64,000 nt of DNA. Source: Sinorhizobium meliloti. GTDB lineage: Bacteria; Pseudomonadota; Alphaproteobacteria; Rhizobiales; Rhizobiaceae. Within the stretch, counting starts at the first letter, position 1, and each line of letters starts with the position of its first letter. Position numbers and translations under genes: made by a program. This document shows, in pieces, positions 18,162 through 26,702 of this stretch. The stretch lies in contig NZ_CP141213.1 of assembly GCF_035610345.1 (NCBI RefSeq), positions 1,364,001 to 1,428,000 of the forward strand. The letters are read 5' to 3'. The notes under the pieces were generated by a model, which worked only from the letters and a program-made list of their open reading frames with translations, ran no database searches and was not told the DNA's origin.

Positions 18162-19193
18162 TCAGATTGTCACGCGTTGCCGGGTGCGGGCGCTTTCGAT
18201 CGCCGCAAAGACCATGGCAAGGCTGTTGATATTGTCGTCGCCCGCTGTCTCCGGCTTGGTGCCGGATCGGACCGCAGCGACGAAATCGGCGATGACGCTG
18301 GCATGTCCGTGCGTCTCAAGCGGATCGGCTGGTTCGGGAACTTCGACCGGTACGAGTGGCCGGAAGAAACCCTCGCTGCCGGCGACACGGTTGGCGCTCA
18401 GCGCCTCGGCGCCATCCCAGAGCAGCGTGCCCTTGGTGCCGATGATCCGCCACTCGCTTTCCCAGCTCGTATTGGCCCCTTCGGCACACCAGGAACCGCG
18501 ATAGGTGAAGGTCACATTGTCGGAAAGCTCGAATATCGCGGTGGCGGCCGCGCCGTGCGCGTACCAGGAGCCCTGCGGGTTTTCTTCGTGGCAATATACG
18601 GCGAGCGGCGTCTTGTCGGCGATGAACCGGGCGGCATCGAAGGTGTGGATCGCCATGTCGAGAAGCAGCACATGCTCCATCTCTTCGCGAAAACCACCGA
18701 AATGCGCGCCGATGAAGAAGTCGCAATGGATGCCCGTCAGATCGCCGATCGCGCCGCTTTCGATAAAGCGGCGGATGCGGCGTATGCCGGAGATGAAGCG
18801 GCGGTTCTGTACGATTGCATGGATCCTGCCCGCATTCCTGGCGAGTTCGATCAGCTCGCGGCCGGCTTCGAGCGAGGCCGCCATCGGCTTTTCGCTCAGC
18901 ACGTGACAGCCATGCCTGAGCGCGGTGGCGACCACGTCGCGGCGCGCCGTCGGTACGACAATGTCGAAGAGGATGTCGGGTGCCGCTTCCGTCAACACGC
19001 GATCGAGGTCCGAACCGATAACGGCGTCTTCGATCTCGAACTCCACCGCGAGCGCACGAGCCGCTTCGGGGTTCACGTCGACAAGCCCGACGATCCGGAT
19101 TGCCGACTGGAGTTCGCGGTCCGCGGCGATCGCCTTGAGCCAACCTTTGGCCATAGCTCCGCACCCGCACAGAACTGCGCGCAAAATCACCAT
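18162..19193 (-). CDS. Gfo/Idh/MocA-family NAD(P)-dependent oxidoreductase
   Basis: A 343-residue dehydrogenase, first gene of the operon. The Rossmann loop is LCGCGAMAKGW, the conserved EKPMAAS motif (catalytic lysine) follows near residue 97, and the C-terminal domain contains LDMAIHTFDAARF with the catalytic Asp/His. The ATG at 19193 directly abuts GAGGAGA; the next codon, GTG at 19190, is better spaced from that site and may be the true start. It probably oxidises the imported sugar or polyol at one hydroxyl. It is divergent from the LacI regulator gene with the operator in between. Confidence 0.88.
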   Translation of the reverse strand: MVILRAVLCGCGAMAKGWLKAIAADRELQSAIRIVGLVDVNPEAARALAVEFEIEDAVIGSDLDRVLTEAAPDILFDIVVPTARRDVVATALRHGCHVLSEKPMAASLEAGRELIELARNAGRIHAIVQNRRFISGIRRIRRFIESGAIGDLTGIHCDFFIGAHFGGFREEMEHVLLLDMAIHTFDAARFIADKTPLAVYCHEENPQGSWYAHGAAATAIFELSDNVTFTYRGSWCAEGANTSWESEWRIIGTKGTLLWDGAEALSANRVAGSEGFFRPLVPVEVPEPADPLETHGHASVIADFVAAVRSGTKPETAGDDNINSLAMVFAAIESARTRQRVTI

Positions 19194-19233
19194 TCTCCTC
19201 CCGCAAACCTGCGTTTCCGGCTTGTTTCAGCCA

Positions 19234-19249
19234 CCGTAAACGTTTACGG
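19234..19249. promoter_or_regulatory. Perfect 16-bp palindromic LacI-type operator
   Basis: CCGTAAACGTTTACGG is a perfect palindrome with the central CG typical of LacI/GalR operators (core AAACGTTT). It lies 41 bp before the dehydrogenase start and about 170 bp before the LacI gene, so the regulator probably represses the operon and perhaps itself. Confidence 0.8.
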
Positions 19250-19416
19250 AACTATGCGGACTTTCCGAAACATGTCAATAGGGATTCGGAAAACTGGGCC
19301 GGTGCCGGGGGAATGGCGGACTGCTTATGGCCGCCTGACCGGTTCAACTGCACAGTATCTCGCTCGTGTCGATTGCCGGTCGAGTCACCGGTGACCAGAG
19401 AGGAAAAGCGCTTCGC

Positions 19417-20466
19417 ATGAAGGGAATTCGGCGCCTGGCGCAACATCTCGATATTTCGATCGGAACCGTTTCGCGCGCACTGAACGGCCGCCCCGACGTC
19501 AATGAGGAGACGCGCAGGCGTGTCCTGGAGGCGGCTGAAAGGCTCGGCTATGTGGCGAACCAGTCTGGCCGCAGCCTGAGGCAGGGCACCACCAACATCA
19601 TTGGCTTCATGATGCAGACCGGAACGGAGATCACCGGCCAGGGCGACACGTTCTTCATGAGCGTCTTCGACGGCGTGCAGGCGGTTTTCGCCAGGCACAA
19701 GCTCGACCTCGTTGCCCTGCTCTGCTCGTCGGAGGAAGATCCGACCGATTACCTGCGCCGCGTCGTCGCGCGCGGTTTTGCCGACGGGTTGATCCTTTCG
19801 GCAACGCGGCGCCACGATCCGCGCATAGAGTTTCTGGCCGAACGCAACATCCCCTTCGTAACGCTCGGCCGAAGCCTGACGGATGCCGGCCGCCCCTGGC
19901 TCGACCTCGATTTCGAGGGAATGGCGCAGATTGCCATCGACCGTCTGGTTGCGCGCGGACATCGCCGCATCGCGGTCACCCGTCCGCACGACGATGCCAA
20001 CCTCGGCTACATCTTCGTCGACCGTTGCCGAGAAGCGCTTGCCGCGCATGGCCTTCCCTTGGAGGAAGAGTTGATCTTCCGATCGACGCCGAACGAGACC
20101 GGCGGCTATCAGATCGCGCGCGAGCTCCTGGCGCTCGAGGACCGACCGACGGCGGCCCTGCTCGTCAATGAGACGATTGCCATCGGTTTCTACCAGGGCC
20201 TCTCCGAAGCGGGCGTCAGGCCGGGCCGCGACATTGCGGTGATCGGGCGCTACAGCCCGCATGCACACTTTCTCTCGCCGCCGCTCACCTGCTTTCGCTT
20301 GTCGCTGCGCAACCTCGGCATAGCGCTTGCGGAAACGCTTCTGTCGACCATGCCTGCCTTCAAGCACCATTATCCGCAAGCGCCGGTAAACGCGGTCTGG
20401 CCGATGGAACTGGTCGAGGGCGAAAGCGACGGCTTTCTCGTCAATGGCGACGAAAGTCGTGGCTGA
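19417..20466 (+). CDS. LacI-family transcriptional regulator
   Basis: A 349-residue repressor. I chose the ATG at 19417 (MKGIRRLAQHLDISIGTVSR), preceded by GAGAGGA; an upstream ATG at 19366 would add 17 residues ahead of the DNA-binding domain, which is unusual for the family. The helix-turn-helix and hinge helix occupy residues 1-60 (RALNGRPDVNEETRRRVLEA, GYVANQSGRSLR). A PBP1-type sugar-binding domain follows (NIIGFMMQTGTE, AVTRPHDDANLGYIFVDR, RPTAALLVNETIAIGFYQGL). It is divergent from the six-gene sugar operon and should bind the palindrome at 19234 in the absence of the inducing sugar. Confidence 0.9.
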   Translation: MKGIRRLAQHLDISIGTVSRALNGRPDVNEETRRRVLEAAERLGYVANQSGRSLRQGTTNIIGFMMQTGTEITGQGDTFFMSVFDGVQAVFARHKLDLVALLCSSEEDPTDYLRRVVARGFADGLILSATRRHDPRIEFLAERNIPFVTLGRSLTDAGRPWLDLDFEGMAQIAIDRLVARGHRRIAVTRPHDDANLGYIFVDRCREALAAHGLPLEEELIFRSTPNETGGYQIARELLALEDRPTAALLVNETIAIGFYQGLSEAGVRPGRDIAVIGRYSPHAHFLSPPLTCFRLSLRNLGIALAETLLSTMPAFKHHYPQAPVNAVWPMELVEGESDGFLVNGDESRG

Positions 20467-20507
20467 CATAAGCCCCGCCGAGGTGGATCATTTTACCGAT
20501 CCGCAGG

Positions 20508-20539
20508 TTTGAAGCTTGCTGCATGATTCCTTAAATCCG
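20508..20539 (-). repeat. Degenerate partial copy of a dispersed ATGCAGCA-type repeat
   Basis: On the minus strand, GATTTAAGGAATCATGCAGCA is followed a few bases on by TTCAAA. This resembles the 5' part of the elements at 41703-41776 and 63423-63519 (purine-rich lead, ATGCARCAR, then AAA). It lies in the 199-bp gap after the LacI gene. Degenerate and assigned with low confidence. Confidence 0.4.
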
Positions 20540-20665
20540 AGCAGATTGCGGGGCAATGTCATGGAGCACGCAAAGTGCTGGGCGGGTTCTGCGCTTGGGC
20601 ACACGCCGCCGTAGGAACCTGCCGGCTGCAGTCCGGATCGGTGACTGCTCCTGAAAGGAGACCCC

Positions 20666-20965
20666 ATGCGCGGATTTTTCTTCCTACTCGCCGGGCTGTC
20701 CGCAACGACGGCCTTTGCCCACGACGCTCCAAGCGGTTGGCAGTATCCGAGCGCCTGCTGTTCAACAATGGATTGCCGCCAGGTCGCGCAGACCGCGATC
20801 AGCGAGCGACCGCAAGGCTATATCGTCAGAGCAACTGGCGAAGTCCTCCCCTATGCCGACAGCAGGGTCCGAATGTCGCCGGACGGCGAGTACCACTGGT
20901 GCTCTGCGGCGGGTAAAGCCTATGGGAAGACGATCTGTCTGTTTGTACCCCCGAGGGGTTATTGA
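20666..20965 (+). CDS. Small secreted cysteine-containing protein
   Basis: A 99-residue protein with a signal peptide (MRGFFFLLAGLSATTAFA, cleaved before HDAP) and a mature part with four cysteines (ACCSTMDCRQV, HWCSAAGK, KTICLFVP), probably forming disulfides in the periplasm. AAAGGAGACCCC precedes the ATG. Proteins of this shape (Trp-Tyr-Pro then two Cys, ending CLFVPP) occur widely in rhizobia as conserved hypotheticals. No operon partner: the next gene is convergent. Function unknown. Confidence 0.8.
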   Translation: MRGFFFLLAGLSATTAFAHDAPSGWQYPSACCSTMDCRQVAQTAISERPQGYIVRATGEVLPYADSRVRMSPDGEYHWCSAAGKAYGKTICLFVPPRGY

Positions 20966-21050
20966 ATAACCGAGGCGTCGAGAACCGCACTTCTCGTCAT
21001 GCGGGTCTGGCACCGCGCCCGATCGGAGCGCGGCACGATGGCGGCCGGCG

Positions 21051-22241
21051 TCAGCGGGCGTCTGCGGATCCGGGGTCGCTCTCGAGCGTCGACAGGATCC
21101 GGTATGCGGCTTTCACGCGGGCAGGAATCGGGTAGTTCCTGTTGGCCAGCATCACGATGCCGATGCGCTCGGCCGGGACGAAGGCTGCATAGGCGCCGAA
21201 CCCGTTGGTCGAGCCGGTCTTGTTGATCCACACGTTTTCCCTGGGCGCCGCGGGTGGAACGAGTCTGGTGACCTTGTGCGGCTCGAGTGCCATCCGGCTG
21301 GAATTGCCGGCGAGCAGATCGTCGAGCTTCGTCGGATAGGGATACATCTCCCAACCGAGCCCCTGCGTCATGGGGCCGACCTTGAAATATCCCGTATGCG
21401 TTGCGGCGATTGCGCGCCGGATCGTCTCGTCCAGGCTCGTGCCATCCATGTTCGCCTCAACGACGCGGATCAGATCGGCAGCGGTCGTTTTCACGCCGTA
21501 AGCTTCAGAGTCGAGAACGCCGCGCGTGACGCGGATGGGCTTGCCGGCTTTCGAATAACCATAGGCATAGTCGTCCAGCCGGTCCTGCGGCACGGCTATG
21601 AAGGTGCTCGTCAGGCCGAGGGCCGGGAATATCCTCTTCTCCATCAGATCGGCGAAGGGTTCGCCCATGCTCGTTGCGGCGAGATAGCCGAAGAGGCCGA
21701 TGCTCGGGTTCGAGTAGAGCCTGTACGTGCCGGCGGCATAGGTCGGGCGCCAGCCCCTGTAGTAGTCGATCATGCTCTTCTGATCGGCAACGGAATCGGG
21801 AAACTGCAAGGGCAGTCCGCCGGCGGCATAGGTCCCGAGATCGAGAAGGCTGATCTCGTCGAAGCTCGTTCCGGCGAACGCCGGCAGGTATTTGCCGGCA
21901 GGATCGGACAGGACCAAGTCCCCACGCGCTTCGGCATAGGATGCGAGCGTCGCCGTGAAGGTCTTGCTGATCGAGCCGATCTCGAACAGCGTTTCGTCGG
22001 TGACCTTCTGCCCGCTCGCTTTCGACGCGAGGCCGTAATTGAAGATGTACCTCTTTCCGCGGGCGGTGACCGCGACCGCCATTCCCGGAACGCCATTCTC
22101 CTTCATCAGCGGCCGGATCGTCTCGTCCACTACGCGTGCAAGCTGTCCTTCATCGCCTCGGTCGGCGGCGTGCGCACCGGCTCCGCAGCAGAGCAAAGCA
22201 GCCGCAGCCACTGCGAATTTCGTCGCGGAAATCTTTGTCAT
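21051..22241 (-). CDS. Class C beta-lactamase (AmpC-type)
   Basis: A 396-residue periplasmic serine beta-lactamase. A signal peptide ends near AHA-ADRG. The active-site motifs are complete: Ser90-Ile-Ser-Lys93, Tyr176-Ser-Asn178 and Lys341-Thr-Gly343. Length and motif spacing fit class C enzymes, which open the beta-lactam ring of penicillins and cephalosporins. No ampR-like LysR regulator gene is adjacent, so expression may be constitutive or controlled from elsewhere. A DD-peptidase-like esterase is the alternative, but the YSN and KTG context favours AmpC. Confidence 0.88.
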   Translation of the reverse strand: MTKISATKFAVAAAALLCCGAGAHAADRGDEGQLARVVDETIRPLMKENGVPGMAVAVTARGKRYIFNYGLASKASGQKVTDETLFEIGSISKTFTATLASYAEARGDLVLSDPAGKYLPAFAGTSFDEISLLDLGTYAAGGLPLQFPDSVADQKSMIDYYRGWRPTYAAGTYRLYSNPSIGLFGYLAATSMGEPFADLMEKRIFPALGLTSTFIAVPQDRLDDYAYGYSKAGKPIRVTRGVLDSEAYGVKTTAADLIRVVEANMDGTSLDETIRRAIAATHTGYFKVGPMTQGLGWEMYPYPTKLDDLLAGNSSRMALEPHKVTRLVPPAAPRENVWINKTGSTNGFGAYAAFVPAERIGIVMLANRNYPIPARVKAAYRILSTLESDPGSADAR

Positions 22242-22518
22242 GACAGGTGTCTAGCCTCGTGTTCGTTTGGATCTCCCGCATGGCGGGTGCGGCCGTCCGT
22301 CAGGCCGGACGCGCCGAAGCTGCGGCGCGTGCCCGGCGCACAGCAACCGGACGAGGCAAACGGACGGGACATGCTTATGAGCCCTGTGCGCATTTCACAA
22401 ACGACAAGAACTTGCGCGAGCCATTAGAAGAACTTGGGCATCGCATTGCATGTGGTCCTTCCGGGCCCGGCATGTCGAGACCACGAACCGCCGCTACCCT
22501 TTGCCGGACACCGCGACC

Positions 22519-23439
22519 CTAGAAATAGATCGTCATGACGATGTCCTGATCGAAATCGCCGAAACCCTTGCCGAAGATGTTCAGCCCTCCGGGGTTCTCC
22601 GCCTTCTCGTCGATGCCTATCCGGAACCGTATCGAATGATGATCCGGTATGCCGAGGGAATTTATCGTCTGAGTCGACACCATCGCGCCGTCGATCCATG
22701 TACCGCGGTCGTCAATGGACCAGGTCTTGAGCTTGCCGTATTGCGAGCCGCTGAGTTTCCACCAGGCCGGCGAATACATGCCCCGCCGGTCGCCATAATC
22801 ACCGGGCGACGTCCAGTAGCCGGCCTTGATGCCATTGATCCAGATGGAGATATCGGAGGGCCAGTTGGCGTTGGTGGCCGGCGTCTCGGAGCTCAGTTCG
22901 GCGGAGAACTCGATCTTCCGGACCGTCCGCCCCGTGACCTTGGCATTGTTCGGAAACTTGTATTCGACATAGCCGCGCGTGAACCAGAGCAGTGCGGCCT
23001 GCATGCGCTGCGGATCGAGAAAGACTTCCTGGACGTCGAGCATGCCTATGACGTTGTTGATCGAGCAGAGTCCGCAGGGCGCTTCCACCTCGAATTCGGT
23101 GAAAAGGCCGATCGGCATGCTGACGGTCACGACGTCGTCCGCAAGATTGGTGCGGTCGTCGAAACGGATGAGGATCTCGCCGTAGATGCTGGAACAGATC
23201 TTCTGGTTGCCCTTGGTCGCCTTCATCGTATGCGTCTGGATGAGGCCGGCCCTCTCCAGAGACTTGAGGTTGGTCGCCGTCGTCGATTGCGGCAGGCCCA
23301 TATGGGTCGCGATCTCGTTGACGTTCAGAGGCCCCTTCAGGCGCAGAAGGTTGAGCATCTCGATGCGCGTTGCCGAGCCCAATGCCTGGACGACATCCGC
23401 ATCCTTGATCGGGTCCACTGTAAGAAGCTTCGTCTCCAT
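22519..23439 (-). CDS. ArsR-type HTH regulator with large C-terminal sensor-like domain
   Basis: A 306-residue protein. Residues about 10-90 form an ArsR-type winged helix (ALGSATRIEMLNLLRLKGPL, HMGLPQSTTATNLKSLERAG). The remaining 200 residues have no motif I know but look beta-rich and aromatic (WPSDISIWINGIKAGYW, YSPAWWKLSGSQYGKLKTW), like a carbohydrate-binding sandwich. It is the last gene of the arabinofuranosidase/importer operon, 126 bp after a permease gene, so it is probably a sugar-responsive regulator of that operon. The domain combination is known in annotations of rhizobial sugar operons but is not well characterised. Confidence 0.8.
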   Translation of the reverse strand: METKLLTVDPIKDADVVQALGSATRIEMLNLLRLKGPLNVNEIATHMGLPQSTTATNLKSLERAGLIQTHTMKATKGNQKICSSIYGEILIRFDDRTNLADDVVTVSMPIGLFTEFEVEAPCGLCSINNVIGMLDVQEVFLDPQRMQAALLWFTRGYVEYKFPNNAKVTGRTVRKIEFSAELSSETPATNANWPSDISIWINGIKAGYWTSPGDYGDRRGMYSPAWWKLSGSQYGKLKTWSIDDRGTWIDGAMVSTQTINSLGIPDHHSIRFRIGIDEKAENPGGLNIFGKGFGDFDQDIVMTIYF

Positions 23440-23565
23440 ACTCTGCTACTGCCGCTCCGGCTCAGGCGTGATCTGCGCTGATAACACGCCCCTCCGCCAA
23501 TTGTCGCACTGTTTCGTTTCACGAATGCCGATCCGAGGCGGTCGAAACCGCCGCGGATCGTCCGC

Positions 23566-24390
23566 TCAGCCCTTGATGCCGGATGACAGCATCAGCGCCT
23601 GCGTCACCCTCTTCTGGAAGAGCAGATAGGCGAGCGCGACCGGCATCGCCGCGAGAATTGCGACGGCCATGTCGCGTGCATATTTCACGCCGAAGGCGTC
23701 GTCGACCTGCGTGATACCGACGGTCACCGTCATCATCTCCTCCGAATTCGTCACGAGGAACGGCCAGAGGAAGGCGTTCCAGGCCATGATGTAAGTGATG
23801 ATCGCCAGCGCCGTCGTGATCCCCCAGTTGAGCGGAAGATAAAGCCGGAACAGGATCTGGAAATCGCCGCAGCCGTCGAGCTTCGCCGCCTCGCGCAGCT
23901 CTTTCGGCACGGAGTCGAAGAATTGCTTGTAGACGATCACGACCACCGGGACGATGAGCTGCGGCAGGATGATGCCGCCCCAGCTGTTGATCAGGCCAAA
24001 GCGGTACATCAGCACGAATTGCGAAACGACCAGGGCCTGGGAGGGAACCATGAAGCTCGCGAGAATGATCCCGTAGAGGAGCCGCCGGCCCGGAAAGACG
24101 ATCTGCGACAGCGCATAGGCGCACATTACGCTGATCAGGATGACGACCACGGTGACGGTTATCGAGGTGACGAGCGAGTTCACATACCAGGTTGCGAGAT
24201 TGGTCTCGAACAAAGCGAAATAATAGGCCGAGAAGTTGAAGACGTCGGGGATGAAGGTCGTCTTGCTGATGACCTCCTGTTCCGGCTTCATCGACGTCAC
24301 CGCCGCCCAGTAGAGGGGAAACGCCCACATGCACGCGACGCACAGGGTAAGAAGCAGAAGAAGGATATTGCCGATGGATTTCCGTTGCAT
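23566..24390 (-). CDS. Arabino-oligosaccharide-type ABC permease, MalG type
   Basis: A 274-residue inner-membrane permease with six predicted helices and the EAA loop (PKELREAAKLDGCGDFQILF followed by RLYLPLNWG). It starts 3 bp after the stop of the MalF-type partner gene and is the last transporter gene before the ArsR-type regulator. Its context with a GH51 arabinofuranosidase points to import of arabinose-containing oligosaccharides. Confidence 0.9.
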   Translation of the reverse strand: MQRKSIGNILLLLLTLCVACMWAFPLYWAAVTSMKPEQEVISKTTFIPDVFNFSAYYFALFETNLATWYVNSLVTSITVTVVVILISVMCAYALSQIVFPGRRLLYGIILASFMVPSQALVVSQFVLMYRFGLINSWGGIILPQLIVPVVVIVYKQFFDSVPKELREAAKLDGCGDFQILFRLYLPLNWGITTALAIITYIMAWNAFLWPFLVTNSEEMMTVTVGITQVDDAFGVKYARDMAVAILAAMPVALAYLLFQKRVTQALMLSSGIKG

Positions 24391-24393
24391 CGC

Positions 24394-25269
24394 TCAGCGC
24401 CCCCTCACGCGCAGAAGCTGGTACTGAAGCACCGATACGGTCACGATGATCAGGAACAGGAAGACCGCCACAGCCGAGCCGAGCCCGCCGTGGTTGAGGC
24501 GGAACGCCTCGCGATAGACGAGCTGAAGCAGGACGTAGGTCGAGTTGAAGGGACCGCCTTCCGTCATCAGATAGACCTGATCGAAAATCTTGAGCTGCAG
24601 GATGAGTTGCAGTGTCAGGACGAGCGCGGTGACCGGCCAGATCAGCGGCCACGTGATGCGCTTGAAGCATTGCCAGCGCGTCGCGCCGTCGAGCATTGCC
24701 GCCTCGTAATAGTCGGCCGGAATGTTGCGCAGGCCGGCTATGAAAAGCAGAAGGTTGAAGCCGTTGGTCCACCAGACGGTGACGAGGGCCACCATAGGCA
24801 TTGCCCAGAGAGGATCGCGAAAGACACTGATGCGCCTGCCGGTGACGAATTCGATGACATGTTGCGCAATCCCGAATTGCTGATCGAGCACCCACTCCCA
24901 GATCTGCGTCACGACCGAGACAGGCAGGATATAGGGCAGGAAGAACAGCACCAGGATGAGGCTCTGAAGCCAGCCTTTGAGGCGCACGACCATGAGCGCC
25001 AGACCGAGACCGATCAGCGTGTTGGGTACGACGGTGAGCACGACGAAATAGCCCGTGTTCCACACAGATGTGAAGAACAGTTTCTGGTTGAGCAGCTTCA
25101 GATAATTGTCGAAGCCGACCCACTCGCCTTCGCCGATCAGCGGCGCGTTGGTAAAGCTCAAGGCGAACATCTTGTAGACGGGATACGCAAAGACCGTCAG
25201 ATAGGTGATCACGAACGGTGTGATCATCAGAACCGCGGTCAGCGTCTTGCTCCGTCTCTCGCTCGTCAT
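24394..25269 (-). CDS. Arabino-oligosaccharide-type ABC permease, MalF type
   Basis: A 291-residue inner-membrane permease. I chose the ATG at 25269 (MTSERRSKTLTAVLMITPFV) with GGGGAGGAC upstream; the longer frame to 25296 would need a TTG start without a site. The EAA loop is ADYYEAAMLDGATRWQCFKR followed by ITWPLIWPV. It pairs with the MalG-type permease encoded 3 bp downstream. Confidence 0.9.
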   Translation of the reverse strand: MTSERRSKTLTAVLMITPFVITYLTVFAYPVYKMFALSFTNAPLIGEGEWVGFDNYLKLLNQKLFFTSVWNTGYFVVLTVVPNTLIGLGLALMVVRLKGWLQSLILVLFFLPYILPVSVVTQIWEWVLDQQFGIAQHVIEFVTGRRISVFRDPLWAMPMVALVTVWWTNGFNLLLFIAGLRNIPADYYEAAMLDGATRWQCFKRITWPLIWPVTALVLTLQLILQLKIFDQVYLMTEGGPFNSTYVLLQLVYREAFRLNHGGLGSAVAVFLFLIIVTVSVLQYQLLRVRGR

Positions 25270-25307
25270 CACCGAAATAGTCCTCCCCGTTGCCAAATGT
25301 ACGAACC

Positions 25308-25333
25308 ACCGGCCGGCGCAGTGGCCGGCCGGT
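25308..25333 (-). terminator. Stem-loop between binding-protein and permease genes
   Basis: A perfect 10-bp stem (ACCGGCCGGC/GCCGGCCGGT) with a 6-nt loop, in the 79-bp gap after the binding-protein stop. Probable mRNA stabiliser or attenuator. Confidence 0.6.
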
Positions 25334-25348
25334 CCGTTGATTTTCGCG

Positions 25349-26617
25349 TTACATCTGGCTCTTCAGTTCTTCGCGCATCTGCTCGATGGCATCCGCCGGA
25401 TCGAGCTGGCCGTTCAAGGCAGGCACGATGAAATTCTGCGTCGCCTCGTAGATCGGTCCGCCAACGCCGGCCAGCGGAGAGACGGGATCGAATACCGCGG
25501 TGTCGGCGAGCTTGACGTAGGTCGAATTCGGCTGCATCGCTTTGAATTCGGCGCTCTCGGTCACCGGTTTATAGGCTGGAATGTGGCCGGCACCGGCCCA
25601 GGAGATGCTGTGTTCGTTCATCCAGGCAATGATCTGGAGAACCACTTTCAGCTTCTCCGGCGAGATCGGCTTTTCTTCGCTGTTCGGAACGGCAAAGGCA
25701 TGGGAGTCCGCCCAGGTTGCAGGCTGTCCCATCAGAACCGGGATCTGGACAGCGCCCCATTCGAAGCCGAGATCGTTGTTCTTCTCGAGATCGACCATCG
25801 TCGGCACTTCCCAAACGCCGTTGATGTGCATGGCCGCCTTGCCGGAGGTGAAAAGCGCGATCGAAGCCTCATAGGATATGAGTTCCGGCGAATAGCCGGA
25901 CGAAACCCAGTTGGCCATCGATGTCAGCGCCTTGACGCCGGCCTCGCCGGGCAGGATCTCCTCGCCTTCGATGAACTTGGCGCCCTGCTGGGAAAGGAGC
26001 GTGTAGAATACCCGCCACATCGAGCCGCCTTCGTCGGTGTGGAGCGAAAGCGGATATTGGACCTTGCCGGTCGCCTTGATCTTTTCGAGGGCGGCGTTGA
26101 AGTTGTCGAGCCCGTCCAGGCCCTTCGGCAGGCCGTCGTCCCCGAGCAGGCCCGCCTCCTTCAGAATGTTCTTGTTGTAGTAGAGGACAACCGAATGCAC
26201 GTCGAAGGGAATGCCATAGGTCTGGCCGTCGGCAGAAGCCGAGTTCCAGCTCGCTTCGACATAATTTTCCTTCTTGATTCCGGCTGCCTCGAGCTCTTCA
26301 GGTGCCAGCGGCCGCAGAACGCCCGAGGGTATGGCAAGCGGGAAGCGTGACAGATGATAGGTCATGATGTCGGGCTGCTGGCCGACGGCGGCCGCCGTCT
26401 GGACCTTGCTGTAGAAGGGTACGCCCCATTCGAGCGTGGTCGCGTTGATGCGGATGTCCGGGTGCGTGTCGTTGAACTCCTTGATGAGCGCCTTCATGCG
26501 GACGCCGTCGCCGCCGCTCAGGAAGTCCCACCAGGTAATGTCCGTCTGCGCATGGGCAACTGCCGAAGGCAGGACCGCCAGCGCACCCGCAAGGGCAAGT
26601 TTCAGTAGCTTCTTCAC
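25349..26617 (-). CDS. Arabino-oligosaccharide-type ABC substrate-binding protein
   Basis: A 422-residue extracellular solute-binding protein (MalE/UgpB class). The start is GTG at 26617 behind GGAGGAGAGAGAC; a signal peptide runs MKKLLKLALAGALAVLPSAV and is cleaved after AHA. The mature protein begins QTDITWWDFLSGGDG and has AAVGQQPDIMTYHLSRFPLA, YGIPFDVHSVVLYYNKNIL and ALFTSGKAAMHINGVWEVPT. It is the periplasmic receptor of the importer. Substrate inferred from the arabinofuranosidase gene two positions upstream. Confidence 0.9.
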   Translation of the reverse strand: MKKLLKLALAGALAVLPSAVAHAQTDITWWDFLSGGDGVRMKALIKEFNDTHPDIRINATTLEWGVPFYSKVQTAAAVGQQPDIMTYHLSRFPLAIPSGVLRPLAPEELEAAGIKKENYVEASWNSASADGQTYGIPFDVHSVVLYYNKNILKEAGLLGDDGLPKGLDGLDNFNAALEKIKATGKVQYPLSLHTDEGGSMWRVFYTLLSQQGAKFIEGEEILPGEAGVKALTSMANWVSSGYSPELISYEASIALFTSGKAAMHINGVWEVPTMVDLEKNNDLGFEWGAVQIPVLMGQPATWADSHAFAVPNSEEKPISPEKLKVVLQIIAWMNEHSISWAGAGHIPAYKPVTESAEFKAMQPNSTYVKLADTAVFDPVSPLAGVGGPIYEATQNFIVPALNGQLDPADAIEQMREELKSQM

Positions 26618-26702
26618 GTCTCTCTCCTCCTGTTTTGAAGTTCAATCCACCGGCTTGCGCCGCATTGCTTCTCGCCCGGATGACGTCCCATCCGAACCGC
26701 TT

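Noticed and set aside
25270..25296. Longer N-terminus for the MalF-type permease
   Set aside because: It would need a TTG start without a ribosome binding site; the ATG at 25269 has a good one.
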